A stretch of 64,000 nt of DNA. Origin: Ignelater luminosus. Lineage: Eukaryota; Arthropoda; Insecta; Coleoptera; Elateridae. Each line of letters begins with the position of its first letter. Position 1 is the stretch's first letter. The translations under genes were made by a program, and so were the position numbers. The notes beneath the pieces are model-generated. The model had not been told where the DNA came from. It ran no database searches and worked only from the letters and a program-made list of their open reading frames with translations. The DNA lies in assembly GCA_011009095.1 (NCBI GenBank), contig VTPC01000672.1, forward strand, positions 145,892 through 209,891, read 5' to 3'. Positions 43,101 through 55,100 of this stretch are shown here, piece by piece.

Positions 43101-46100
43101 ACACTAAACAACTTTGATAGGAAACATTTTTCCATAAAATGCATATTTACTGAGATATATAGGATATTCCATACTTTTCGGACACACTGTATATATTCTT
43201 TTAAGAGAAGAATTACTCTTTCATATTGACACATGGGATGCGACAGCGATTTAAAGGAATGGTCTCCTAGACTGAAATACCTTCATCTGTTTGCAATTAC
43301 GGGGACGAAATATATAAGAACTGCTCTTTTATACTATTTTGTTTAATGCTTATAAATAATTCGTATTATCCTAGTGCAAAAACAGCTGAAAAAGGGTACT
43401 TTCCTGATGGAACTTTATGACTCATAGTGTGAAAAGGAATATGTGCATATCAGTCAAATAATTTTGGATAATTCTGCTTTATTATCAAAAATCAATGATT
43501 GCCAAACTTATAGTATAGTATACCTACTGCTTTGACCTGTCATGGAAGTATGCAAACCACATAGCGATACTTTTACTGTAACATAACATTTTTGCACGAC
43601 CGCCTGTAAAGTTGGCGCTTTACAACTAGTTGTCAATGTCGAAAGTTGACAATTATAAACATTTGCAATTAATTTCACGTATCGATGTTATAATGGCCGT
43701 ATCGATGTCGTAATGAAATCATTATACGTTCCTATGATCTTGGCCAACTTTTTAATCTACCGTCAATAATTTTTCCTTATGATTTTCTTTAAAATTCGGT
43801 CGTGCAAAAAATATTGTATATAACTCTAGTGTAAATTGTCGTTTTTGAACTCGTAAGGTTTGTGGTACTCGCCCGTCGCTCGTATCATAAACGTCAACTT
43901 TACACTCTTGTTATATAAATAACTATTATTGCATTCTAAATTACATGGTTGGAACAAATGAGTATCAATACTTTAAACTAACCATTAGTAACGGTTAATA
44001 AGTTTTTACTACAGGAAGGCAACATAAAAATGCTTTTCACTGCTATTAAGATATTTGTGTCTATGTTATTTATGTTTACTCTTCCTCTCTTTCATTTGAA
44101 GTTAGAACACAGCACACAATGTAGATTTTGTATTTACTGAGAGATTAAACTCACTTGCCTGTTATTATCTTTATTGCAAAACCTTGTAAAATGTGTTGCT
44201 CTCGTAATACATCGCAATTTATATAATTTATCTTTTATATCTACAGTTTTGTTAGAAGCAGGGATCTAAGCGACAACAAACACACCTCTTTACAACAAAC
44301 TTAAACGATTTTATTGTTTCCCAACCAACACTCATTTACTAGAAACCGTTTCCTTTTCCATTATTCTGTATTCTGAATTTTGAAAATTTTTCTTATTTCT
44401 TTTCTTTCTTTCTTGTTCCGAAAACAGGATGCAATATTGAATTGAAATTTTGACATAACTATAATATGCGAGATACATTATTTTGCAAAAAACTTAGAAA
44501 GGGAACGGGTAGACCCACCGTTTTAAACGTTCTGCATTTCAGACAGCACTTTACTCAAAATAATTATTCGAAATATTAGAAACACAGAAGGCATTGTAAA
44601 GGACCCAGCACGACAGCACAGCCCAGCCAAAGAAAAAGCTGCTTCGGTCAATCACAACAGTTTTCGACCTGTATCTCAACTGGTAGAATGGTTGTGATTG
44701 ACTGGAGTAACTTCTTCCTAACCTAAACTGTACTGTACCAGTTCCAGTGTGTGCCGGGCCTTAAGGTAATAGTTTACTATGATTGTGATCTTGATCAGGT
44801 TTTCATTTATTTTATTTTAAGTATTTTGTATTTAAAAGATAATATTCTGATAAAAACAATTTTTCTTGTGAAACGTATGCTTCAATAATAATGCAGTGTT
44901 GACTGAGATAATGATCTTTAAACTTGATTCAAGTCTTTACTTTTTCTATCAATTATAATGGCGGCAGAGTGTGTTTTAATTCCAATGGTCAGAACTACCC
45001 TATAATAAAAAAGGTAAACTTCACCAAGAGATTCTAGAGATCACTTGTACTCGTAGTAAGTGTGAACTTGCCATGGTTCTGATTACTGCTGACCTGCACA
45101 CAGTACCCGATTTTGCAAGGGTGCTGGTTAGCCGTTCCCTGGACTCTATTCAAATGGACTTAGAATTTCTTCCAACCTTTTCATTTTTGTATGGCACCCA
45201 TGGATAAAGAGACTTTTAGCCTTTACAGAATCGTAGCAAAACAGATCGCAAACATGAGATGATGATAATAACTGTTATAGGACATATTTTAAAATTTGTG
45301 TCGTATAGACAGATCATGGAGAAATAGATTTTTCAATATTGTTGAGTATTTTGTAATTGTAAAGGGAATATGCGAGTAAGTATATTGATTCAGAGTAAAG
45401 AAAGTTTTCTGTTCAATGGACTTTTAAAAATATTTTAAAGTAAGTTACCAAAAGGTATACAAAACGGTTTTAAGCATCTTAGGAACAGTATAGCCCTACT
45501 TTATCGACGTTTCTAATCTATGGTTCGGGGACTACCTACACGTAAATAAAATAATAAAAAATCGTTAAATGATAAGTAAGAAATACTAGATTGCTCAGCA
45601 GTATTATGTTGCATTAATACTTACACGTAAAATATTAATGTTAATGTTTCCCAAAGATTCAATTTTAAACGAAACGGAAGGACTAAGTTTTCCCAAAACT
45701 TATTACTTACAGTATTTAATTCATTACATGATACGCTCACGTCTTTACCTAATATACAGTAAAAGCAAATTAATAGTCCCCACAGTATAACTGATGCGTA
45801 TTTGCAAAACAACCTTTTGCATTAATTATGCTCCACAGGTTCAATCACCGTTTACATTGTGCCCCTGCGAATAAATTAAATAAGACCTCTGAACAAAGAG
45901 ATCACACATTATACGTTTTAAAGTAGATTTTTCCAAAAAGAAAGACACATCTTTGTCACACTGAAAATTCCCCAAGTTCTAATTGATTTTAAACCTTCTT
46001 GTCACAAAAGATTAAATTTCCGATATTTTTACAACCTTTAAAACGTATCTTAGAATTCTTAGCTTAAAAACCTTTTCAAACTACTTGATCTAAAAAGTTG

Positions 46101-49100
46101 AATCCCGAAAAGAAGTTACTCTCAAGTTTATGCTGAACCCATCGTGTTCGAAGTTTTGCAGCATTTTAACATCCGTTTTACGCGACAATTCTCTCATATT
46201 CTTACTTCTACAACCTTTCTTCTATTGAAAATTTCATTTGTTTCAGAATGGTGGAGCCAAAGATGGTTTGGATATGAACGTAGCCCCAGCCTGGTCAAAG
46301 GGTTATACAGGGAAGGGTGTTGTTGTTTCTATTTTAGATGATGGTATCCAAACAAATCATCCAGATCTTGCTCAAAATTATGTAAGTAGAATATTTAAAT
46401 ATACTTTTTTATTATTTATATTTTTATGCAAAAAGTATTTAAAGCACCAAGACTCGACTTACGTGGTTAAGTTGTTACTCTAACAATTTCTTTTAATAAG
46501 TAATAACATAGCAAAATCATAACTAGAAAATTAAATTGCGTAACACTTCTGTAATACACGGTCAGTGAAATAATTTACCTTGAAATACAAGTAAATATTA
46601 GATAATTCTCCGTTGGGCATTGTTTTGTTATGTAATGGGTATATTAACTAGAAAATATTGCTAGCCTTTATGTTGTATAAAATTTATGCATTGAGTAATA
46701 ATTGAGTTGCACAGTTTTGTACTAATTTCCCATCTTTGTGTTTAGTCCATTAGCTAGTTTATTTAGTTACTGTTGCCGTTTAATTTAAAAAGTTACGTAG
46801 ATGTAAATAATGTAAATCTCAACAATGACTGTCGAGGCTGTTGCAGATATTATTTTGTCAAAATTAAAGATGGAGTTATAAAAATGAATTTCTTCCTCTA
46901 TTTTATTATTAAGATACCGTAGCCTCTATAATAAAAAACAGTATTAGATGATTTTGTCTTAAAAAGAGATTTTCAGGTGCGTTTAATTTTACATTGTTAT
47001 TAGTACAAACATTACTAGGGATTACACGACCGTTTTGTTATTTGTAACGATTTGTATGCACATTGTTCGTTGCTGAGCTAAAATCAATTGGGCAAATAGT
47101 GACGTAACGACAAAGACTGATTTATAAAGGGAACTTTTGTAAATCGTAAATAAATAGATCAACAGAATGCCCGGCAAATGTAATTCAAATCGCCAATAGA
47201 TCATTCTAATGCTATTAAAAACGTTTACATTTGCAGATTGCTTTTGGACGAGAACAATTGTATTTAACTTGCTTTATGTCAGATGTGGAAATTCATTAAA
47301 ATTTCATTAAAATACCCTCACCTCTATTATGTAAATACAATTTTAGTATAATAAAAACTTTATCAACAACGTTTTGTTTTAGCAAATTAACAGTTGGGCG
47401 TCAAGATAATAAAGCACAAGGCGAACAATCATTTTAATCTGTTTAAATTAATTTGACAATAATAACAAAACATTAATTAGAATTAATTAGATTTATGAAG
47501 AGACTGAGATTTTCATTATATGTTTGTACCCTTAAATACTTATATCTCACTAATTACATTCTATTATGATAAAAATGAACGTTTAAAATATGTGGAAAGT
47601 TCCACATTTGTTCTATTGAATATTTTTAATTAGTGGAAAACTAAAAAGAAAGTTATTTCATGGACAATTTCATTTACAGAGTTGTTGCATTTTATTTTCT
47701 ACAACAAAAAGAAACTGTATTTTTTGTAACAATAATTCAAAATATAGTCATTATTATAAAATTTATAGTAGGTAGATTGGCATCATTAAATGTCGAATGT
47801 TCACCTTGTGATAGGTGATGATCATCATCCAAAGATGGCTATTTCTAGTTTCGCCTCATTTTAGTAGTATTCAAAAATAATGTGTCGTGCTCATAAAGTT
47901 TTACTAAATCTTAGTAGCGCTATTGTCCTATTGTTTTATAATAGCATAGCATGCTACTATTTGCTATTTAAGAAGCCGACCCGAACAAGACTTAAAACAA
48001 ATACCAAACCATGATCACAACCTCTCACACTATTTATGTGCTATTATCTTCTGGTACGACTTTAAAAGCAGTTTTAATCAACTACCATTTTAAAGAGATC
48101 AGTTAGTTGGGAAACTCAGCTTCTACGACAACTAAATTTTGCTACTGCTGCCGTTTTGACAATGAGGGAACAAGGGAATCTCTCCAAGACAAATCACGGC
48201 CTGAAGTCTGGATGTCGCAATATCATTTGCACTATTGCCTAGAAAAATATCCTAGGTGTGAAATAGAATGGTCTAAGAAATCTTCATTACTTTCTTACTT
48301 ATGCACTTACACAACAATCAAGACAAATTTAACGATTTGTTCGATAACCAATAACTTTGTTTAAACGAATGTAGAACAAACAGCGCCTGAAAGTTGGTAT
48401 TTAAACCAGTGCATACTGCTCAAAACGAGGAGCTTTCTGAATCCGGTCTCCACACTGGATATACATATTATGTATATGTGTTACCGGCAAAGTATATAAT
48501 TCAGGCATTCTATACAAAACCTAGGTATTCTATAGAATGACTAACGATTTCAGGCAATGTACGAAATCTTTTTTAATTCAAATATTTCTATTTACCTAGT
48601 CATTTTATAGAATGCCTGGGAATTCTATAGAATACCTACAATACACCATGAAATGAAAAATATAAATCAAACTCTTATTTGAATTAAAAACATATTTTGC
48701 TTAAGAAACTAAACAGGAACTTAACAAACACCAAACGTGTATTTCTCAAAAGTCTATGGGAGCGGATTTTTCTATTTACTTTTGCAAGGTAAACTTGAAT
48801 GACATTTACTAGAACAAACTGTCTTTTTCTTAACGCAAAAGCACTTCATTGTTCTATAGCTCTTTTTGCAACTGCATCTGAGAAATCCTTGACCCGTTCC
48901 GGTAGATTGCAAAGTTGCAACCGCACGTAAGGTAGATTCATTATCAGGAACATCTTTAATATCCAATAATCCTTTCTGACAAACTGTAAACTGGGAGCTA
49001 GAATAGAGCGATTTAACAATTCCTTGCTTAGTACCGAGCTGCTATACTCTATCGTCTGTTTTATTTATGACTATAGCTAGAATATTTCGAGCATCACCAC

Positions 49101-52100
49101 ATCCCCTATCAACTTTTGACACTAGAATCCGACAGATACCGATGGAATTTTTTTTCATTATGTTTTAACATTCTTCCTGCTTGTTGTTTCAAGTTTTCTT
49201 TTGCAGAATGCCGAATTACAGCTGCTACTATAGTTCTCGAGCATATAGAACATAGAAACTGAAACCTATAACCCTCGTCATTATTTGATTTTTTTGGCAC
49301 AGCGCAGATGGAACGAATGGTTTGGTTGCATCCTCCGAAAGTCTGAGTTTCACTTGTCTCTTGAAACATACACAACATTTGATGGCTCGTTAACTGTATC
49401 TACTGTAGCTGAAGGTTGATCACGTGACTCAGGCGTTTCAGAGGTTAAATCCTAAACAGGTTCATTTTGTGTATTACATTGATTAGTATTATTGTCAATC
49501 ACTCTCTCCAAATCTTCTTCACTCTCAAGATTTTGCGCAACTTCATTTAGTAATGTAATGTCTACTTTTATCTTACATTAAAGTGTTTGATTCCAGAATG
49601 AAAAGCTTGATTTTTCATGAGCTATACAAATTTTAAACCTTCATTCCAGTGTCCAGTAGTATTATCTTGCAGCCATGTAGTCAACATGTTTTCGATATCT
49701 TAGTTCGCCTTCTTGACACTACCTTGGCTCTGAGAGTGCCTTGGCTTGCCATACACAATAGTCATTAAAGGACAGTACTGCTTTAAATTATAAATAATAT
49801 GATTTGCAAATTCCCTGCTATCATCTGATTGGAGTATAGCAAGGGCGCCAAATAGGGTAAAAATATCTAATAAGACGTAAGCTATTTCTTCTGCCCCTTT
49901 AGATTTAAGTCCTCGCAACACAACAAATACAGTATAAACTTGTATTCACCATCTGGGTCGATCAAGTTCACTTGACAACGGAAATTAAACTGTGAAGAAA
50001 TTATAGGCTTTACTACAATACCTTTTTTAACACCTTTCTGTTGAACGCGTGAATCGGACATCCTGTGCTTAAACAACGTGTACACGATAAGAAATATGAC
50101 GCCATACTAAACAATATTCTTGTTACAAGGACAAACAGCACGTGCCACCGCAAGCCAGCCAGCACTGTACCCCTCTTCTATTTCAAATACAGTGTGTCCA
50201 AGATAAGGACGCACAGCATGGGGATCTTGGAAACGGTAAGAGATCATCATCGGTTAAATGGGATGAAAGTTGGCTATTTATAGGACCTTTTTGTTGGCGT
50301 TTGCAAAATCTAGATATCTTGGATAGTTTCAGAGATATTTAAAAACAAGTAGATGTCTCGATTTTCGTTATTATTTTTTCTTTTATTTATTTGAAGAGAT
50401 ATCGGAAAACTAAAACCACTTTTCTATTGCCACCTTTTGTTCTCTATTAAAATACGCTAACAAAATTCCTGTACAACGTTTCGGTTTCGAGTAACCATCA
50501 TCAACCTCATTTTTTTAAATAGGCAGAAAAACAATTGAAAATTGTTTTGGATAGCTCTTATTGTCACGATTCTAATGATGTAAACATGATAGGATTATTT
50601 TAATTTCTTATGCTATAAATTAATGCATTCTGCATACCCTGGCCTGCACGATCACCTGATCTAACACCGTTAGATTTCTTTCCTCTGGGGTTATGTTAAG
50701 AATCATGTGCTCAACCAAAATTTTAAAGATGAACAGCAATTATTACAATTGGTCACAGCAGCATTCAACACAAAAAAAGCAAAACCAAAGTAACCCTATT
50801 ATGTTTACATCATTAGAATCGTAACAACAAGAGCTATTCAAAACAATTTTCAATTGTTTTCTCGCTTATTTAAAAAAATGAGGATGATGGTTACTCGAAA
50901 CCGAAACGTTATTTTGTTAGCGTATTTTAATAGAGAACAAAAGGTGACAATGGAAAAGTGGTTTTAGTTTTCCGATATCTCTTCAAATAAAGGAATGAAA
51001 AAATAATAACGAAAATCGAGAAATCTACTTTTTTTTAAATATTTCTGAAACTATCCAAGATATCTAGATTTTGCAAACGCCAACAAAAAGGTTCTATAAA
51101 TAACCAACTTTCATCTCATTATCCGATGCTGTATCTATTACCGTTTCCAAGATCCCCATGCTGTGCATCCTTATTTTGGACACACTGTATCTCGTTGCGG
51201 TTATTTTATACATTTCTGGTTATTGAATCAGCACTCTATATAATACCTAGGAAATGCATATAATGTCGGATTACATAGTTTGCCGGCAACATATACATAT
51301 TATGTATATACAGTGTGTCCCTGGCTCGATTCCGGAATAGGTGTAACGAGTCAAAAACTTCATCATACGAAAAAAATGCATTCTCAATAAAAGTTTCTGC
51401 TTGTTTAGAAAACAACGTGTACCGAGCTAATAATATTTATTTTAACACTGTGTGGAGTTTCAAAGAACATAAAGGAGCCCAAGAGTATATATATAGAGAG
51501 TAGTGAAGAGATGGATTTTTGGAAAAAGCATTTAGCAGCTTATAACCAAAGTTAAGCTCTGTTTGATTGGTTGTATTTCGAAGAGCCAAGAATCAATTGC
51601 ATAATAGAAGATATGGATTACAGTATTACAGCATTAAATAATTGAGCGGATGCTTTTTACGATCAACAATTATCTTGTGTCTGAAAGCTTTCGATTACGC
51701 CCTTATAACATTACACGTCATATTATTAGCATAACGGTTGCACATGGAGACTTGATATTCACTAAAAGGTAATTCTGAAAAAAGAACAATCCGATTCTCC
51801 AAGAATATGTTTACCGAACATGAATTCGAGAAACACAAAAGGTGTCTACATAAAATTCAATAGGTATTGTAATAGAAAAGAAGCAGTAACAACTACTACC
51901 TATTGCAAAATAGTAATGTCTATTACAGGAAAATTTTCTTCTCTTGATTAATGTCCGCATTCAACATATTGATTCTTCCAATCTTGCGTTTACTCTGTAT
52001 TATGTTTTTTATTCTTGGCAATGCCAATAATTATGTAACAGCTTTTGTGACAAGCTATTCCTGATATTCGGAGTTGCCTAAATTTTTCGTTGATGTATCG

Positions 52101-55100
52101 TGAAATGTTTCAGTTCTGAATGCGATTGTTGAAGTTAATTGATTGACTCCTTTATTTAGATCTCTCATTTTTTTAGTTTCTTATCGTTGAAATTCTTTTG
52201 GGCAAGATATCAAGAAAATTCACTCATACTCTATGGCAAAAGACGAACATAGTACCCGATTTATGCCAGATTTCATAGTATGTTGGACATTCCACTTTAA
52301 GTGTTTGACAATCTTGGACGAACATATCTTGATACAATAGACAATATTGACACACGTTCAAAAAGAATTTTTAGGTGACACTCGTGATTACCTTGAAGAA
52401 TTTGAAAGTCATACATAATCACAAGAAACTAATCCAAATTCAAGGGATAAATTCAATTTCCGATGTATTGAATTAACTGTAGTTACTAATAAGAGTTATT
52501 GATATTGATATTATATGTTGGATATAAACGTTGAGATTGTGGTTTTGAAATAAATGTAGAATTGCTTATTCAAAGCACAGAAGATCCGATTGTCTTGCTT
52601 TTGGTTATATCTGACTTACAAAACACATTCTTTTGTGCTTCCTGTTTTAAATCTTAGTATTATTACGGTATAAAGAATAACTAACAGATTATAAAATAAT
52701 AATTAGTCTAGCAGTTTCAACTAAAGCTCGTTACCCCATCCATAATAAGTATAGGCTTATGTTAAATGACTACAATTAATATCAGTGGCATCCATCCCAT
52801 GTATCATCCATTTCACTAAAATTGTTTACTTTACTAATGAATGTTTAAATGGCCAAGTTTTTCATAGTTTGACATGGGTATATCAATTAAATTTTTAAAT
52901 AAAAGAACAGATTCCCTTTTATAATAAATGTGTAATGTAAAAGGCAAAACTTGTACTGAATTTTTTGTCTAGATAACGTCCATGACACTTCCATTTGAAA
53001 CAACACAATTTAACAATTGCTTTCTATAAAATAATCTAATAAAACATAAAATAAGAAAATCAATTTTAAAACTTCAAACTGTGCATTAATTATACTCAAA
53101 AATTAACGTATGAAGGATATAAAGTTTTATTCCTTGTTATGTTTGAACTTCTTAAATTCAAGCGATGGTTTTGTTTCTGTAACTGGAACACTAATAAGTG
53201 TTTATTAAATATCTTGTATTGCCCTAATATCGTTGCAATTATTTCTCTTAATTTCATTACTGAGGTTACATTATCATTTTAGGATCCTTTAGCAAGTACA
53301 GATATTAACGGGAACGATGACGATCCTATGCCCCAGGATAATGGGGATAATAAGCACGGAACCCGATGTGCTGGAGAAGTGGCTGCTGTTGCTTACAACC
53401 AATTTTGTGGCATCGGTGTTGCCTATAACGCGAGTATAGGAGGTAAGTTTTTTCGATATTACGTTCTTTTTTTTTCCTTTATAAGACGAATTTACTTTAT
53501 ATCGAATTTTGTAAAACGTGTTAAACACAATAAAATTAGGAGTGCGAAAGAAAGTTTTTCCCTTGGGAAGTTTTCGAGTTCTTTTGCGTTGTGGTTGGTC
53601 TCTCTTCCAACTTTTGCTACCCTTTTACGACCTAGATCCAAAGGTAATAAGTATTTGAGTTTCTGCTACAACTACTTAGGGAAGTTCAAGGTATATCTTT
53701 TAGTGCTACTGCAGTCTCTGAACTATATCTCGAAATAAACTGAGAGCTAGATAACGTTAAAAAGAAAAAATACGACAGATCTAAAAGAATATCTATGTTC
53801 ATTTTTACGTTAGCACTCTCGAGGGTCCAATTATGTACGAAAACGCCGCATAATGTCGCATAACAAAGCGAAAAATTTTTATTTACCCAACGAAATACAA
53901 TGCATTTTTCGAATATAAATCATTAAGAGACAAAAGTTTTAAAGAATAAAAGCAGCAATTTGATAATGTTAAAAAGAATTATGTTTGTAAGAGGAAAGTT
54001 TGAATACGAATTCACTTTGTTTTGTTTAGATGTTTGAAAACTTTTGCTGTTACACATTTGCTTTGTTTCGTTTATGAATCAGGTTTATGAAGTAAAGATA
54101 TAAATTTTAGTTTGCCTGAATGGAAAATAGGAAACCACGTCTGAAGTTTTGGTTTTGTTTGTAAACTTTACAGAAACTGTATGTATTCATAAAATATGCT
54201 GCACCTTTTCTGGTTTAAAACGGACTACGAAAATACCCTGCCATCTTTCAGTTTCTTGTGTTCTACTTTTATCTTCTCTTGTAAGTTACAGTTTCTCTTA
54301 AGTAAATAAGAGTCCAAATTATGAATAATTTCTGCATTTAAAAGAAAATATTCCGTAATACTACTATTTATTCTCTTAAAGTTTCATAAGAAAGTTGGGA
54401 GTACTCCAATTTGTATATCATTAAGAAAAGATTTCTTGTTCAAAGTGTTGTAATATTTTATAAACAAATGTGTTCTACTGAGTAGGTCGAAGAAAATGAA
54501 TTTAAAAGCCAAAATGAAAACATTCCAAAGTTTAGAACTGTATGAGTTCATCATTAAATATTTATTCCTAACAATCACTTTCTAAACTTTTGCTAATTTT
54601 AAATTATAGGTTTTGCAATATTTATTAAGGAATATGTTAGTGCCTTTCCAGGTTTGATTAATCTGAAACTCCAAATAACGTACTTTTTAAACATATTTCA
54701 ATTTTGTTTAATGAATCTTTTCTATCAATATATGCTATAAATACAATTTTAATCTTGTTATTTATAAAATACTCTGATAATGCAGTAAAGATCTTTAGAA
54801 ATCCATAAAAAGGTTATCTTCTAAAATGCAAAATATTTTGCTGCTATTACTAAGGTACTTCTTTTCTTGTTACAAAGTATTGTAAATATCTCGAAATAAA
54901 TCCGTATGGCGGTATACCCAAACTTTATGTCACACCATTACCATCTAACGGTCAAATGTATAGATTCTGATTGAAAATACCACAGTTTTTACCAAACGCA
55001 TTTTTTTGAGTATCTCAATAGGTAGCTTTTCTAGATAAATATACACGCTGCCTTTCTTTGATAAAAACCCTGAGTCTAGTTTGTGTGTAGGTACTTCTTC

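Larger units (their letters stand above)
4500..46246 (+). other. Giant Fur2 intron (41.7 kb), transposon-rich
   Basis: Bounded by the exon 1 donor GTAAGT and the exon 2 acceptor TTTCAG. It holds most of the mobile elements listed separately. In the stretches 4500-5545, 8600-12080, 15330-18170, 18600-19940, 20690-25026, 26401-41325, 43192-44596 and 44765-46246 I see AT-rich non-coding DNA with no gene. The short open frames there match nothing I recognise. Confidence 0.85.
48478..51291 (-). mobile_element. Decayed Ginger-like integrase transposon with nested insertion
   Basis: Terminal repeats of about 65 bp, roughly three quarters identical: left GTGTTACCGGCAAAG and right (reverse complement) TGTTGCCGGCAAAC, both continuing into CCTAGGTATT. 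Ends starting TGTTR fit the TGTNR signature known for Ginger elements. Inside, on the minus strand, is a GIN-type integrase pseudogene. Subterminal ATTCTATAGAAT palindromes recur at about 48520 and 48625. A 998-bp Tc1/mariner derivative sits at 50190-51187. The N-terminal part of the protein is missing. Confidence 0.75.
46382..53282 (+). other. Fur2 intron (6.9 kb) with nested transposons
   Basis: Runs from donor GTAAGT to the acceptor before GATCCTTTAGC. It contains the Ginger-like element, its nested insertion and a lone mariner-type end. In 46382-48459 and about 51530-53282 I see no gene or clear repeat. Confidence 0.85.

Noticed and set aside
46144..46341. Open frame overlapping exon 2 in another frame
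   Set aside because: The known convertase peptide is in the other frame and fits the splice sites.
48107..48364. 85-codon open frame with [10 protein letters not shown], faintly like a mariner HTH linker
   Set aside because: Only a short stretch resembles the family, with no catalytic motifs or terminal repeats nearby.
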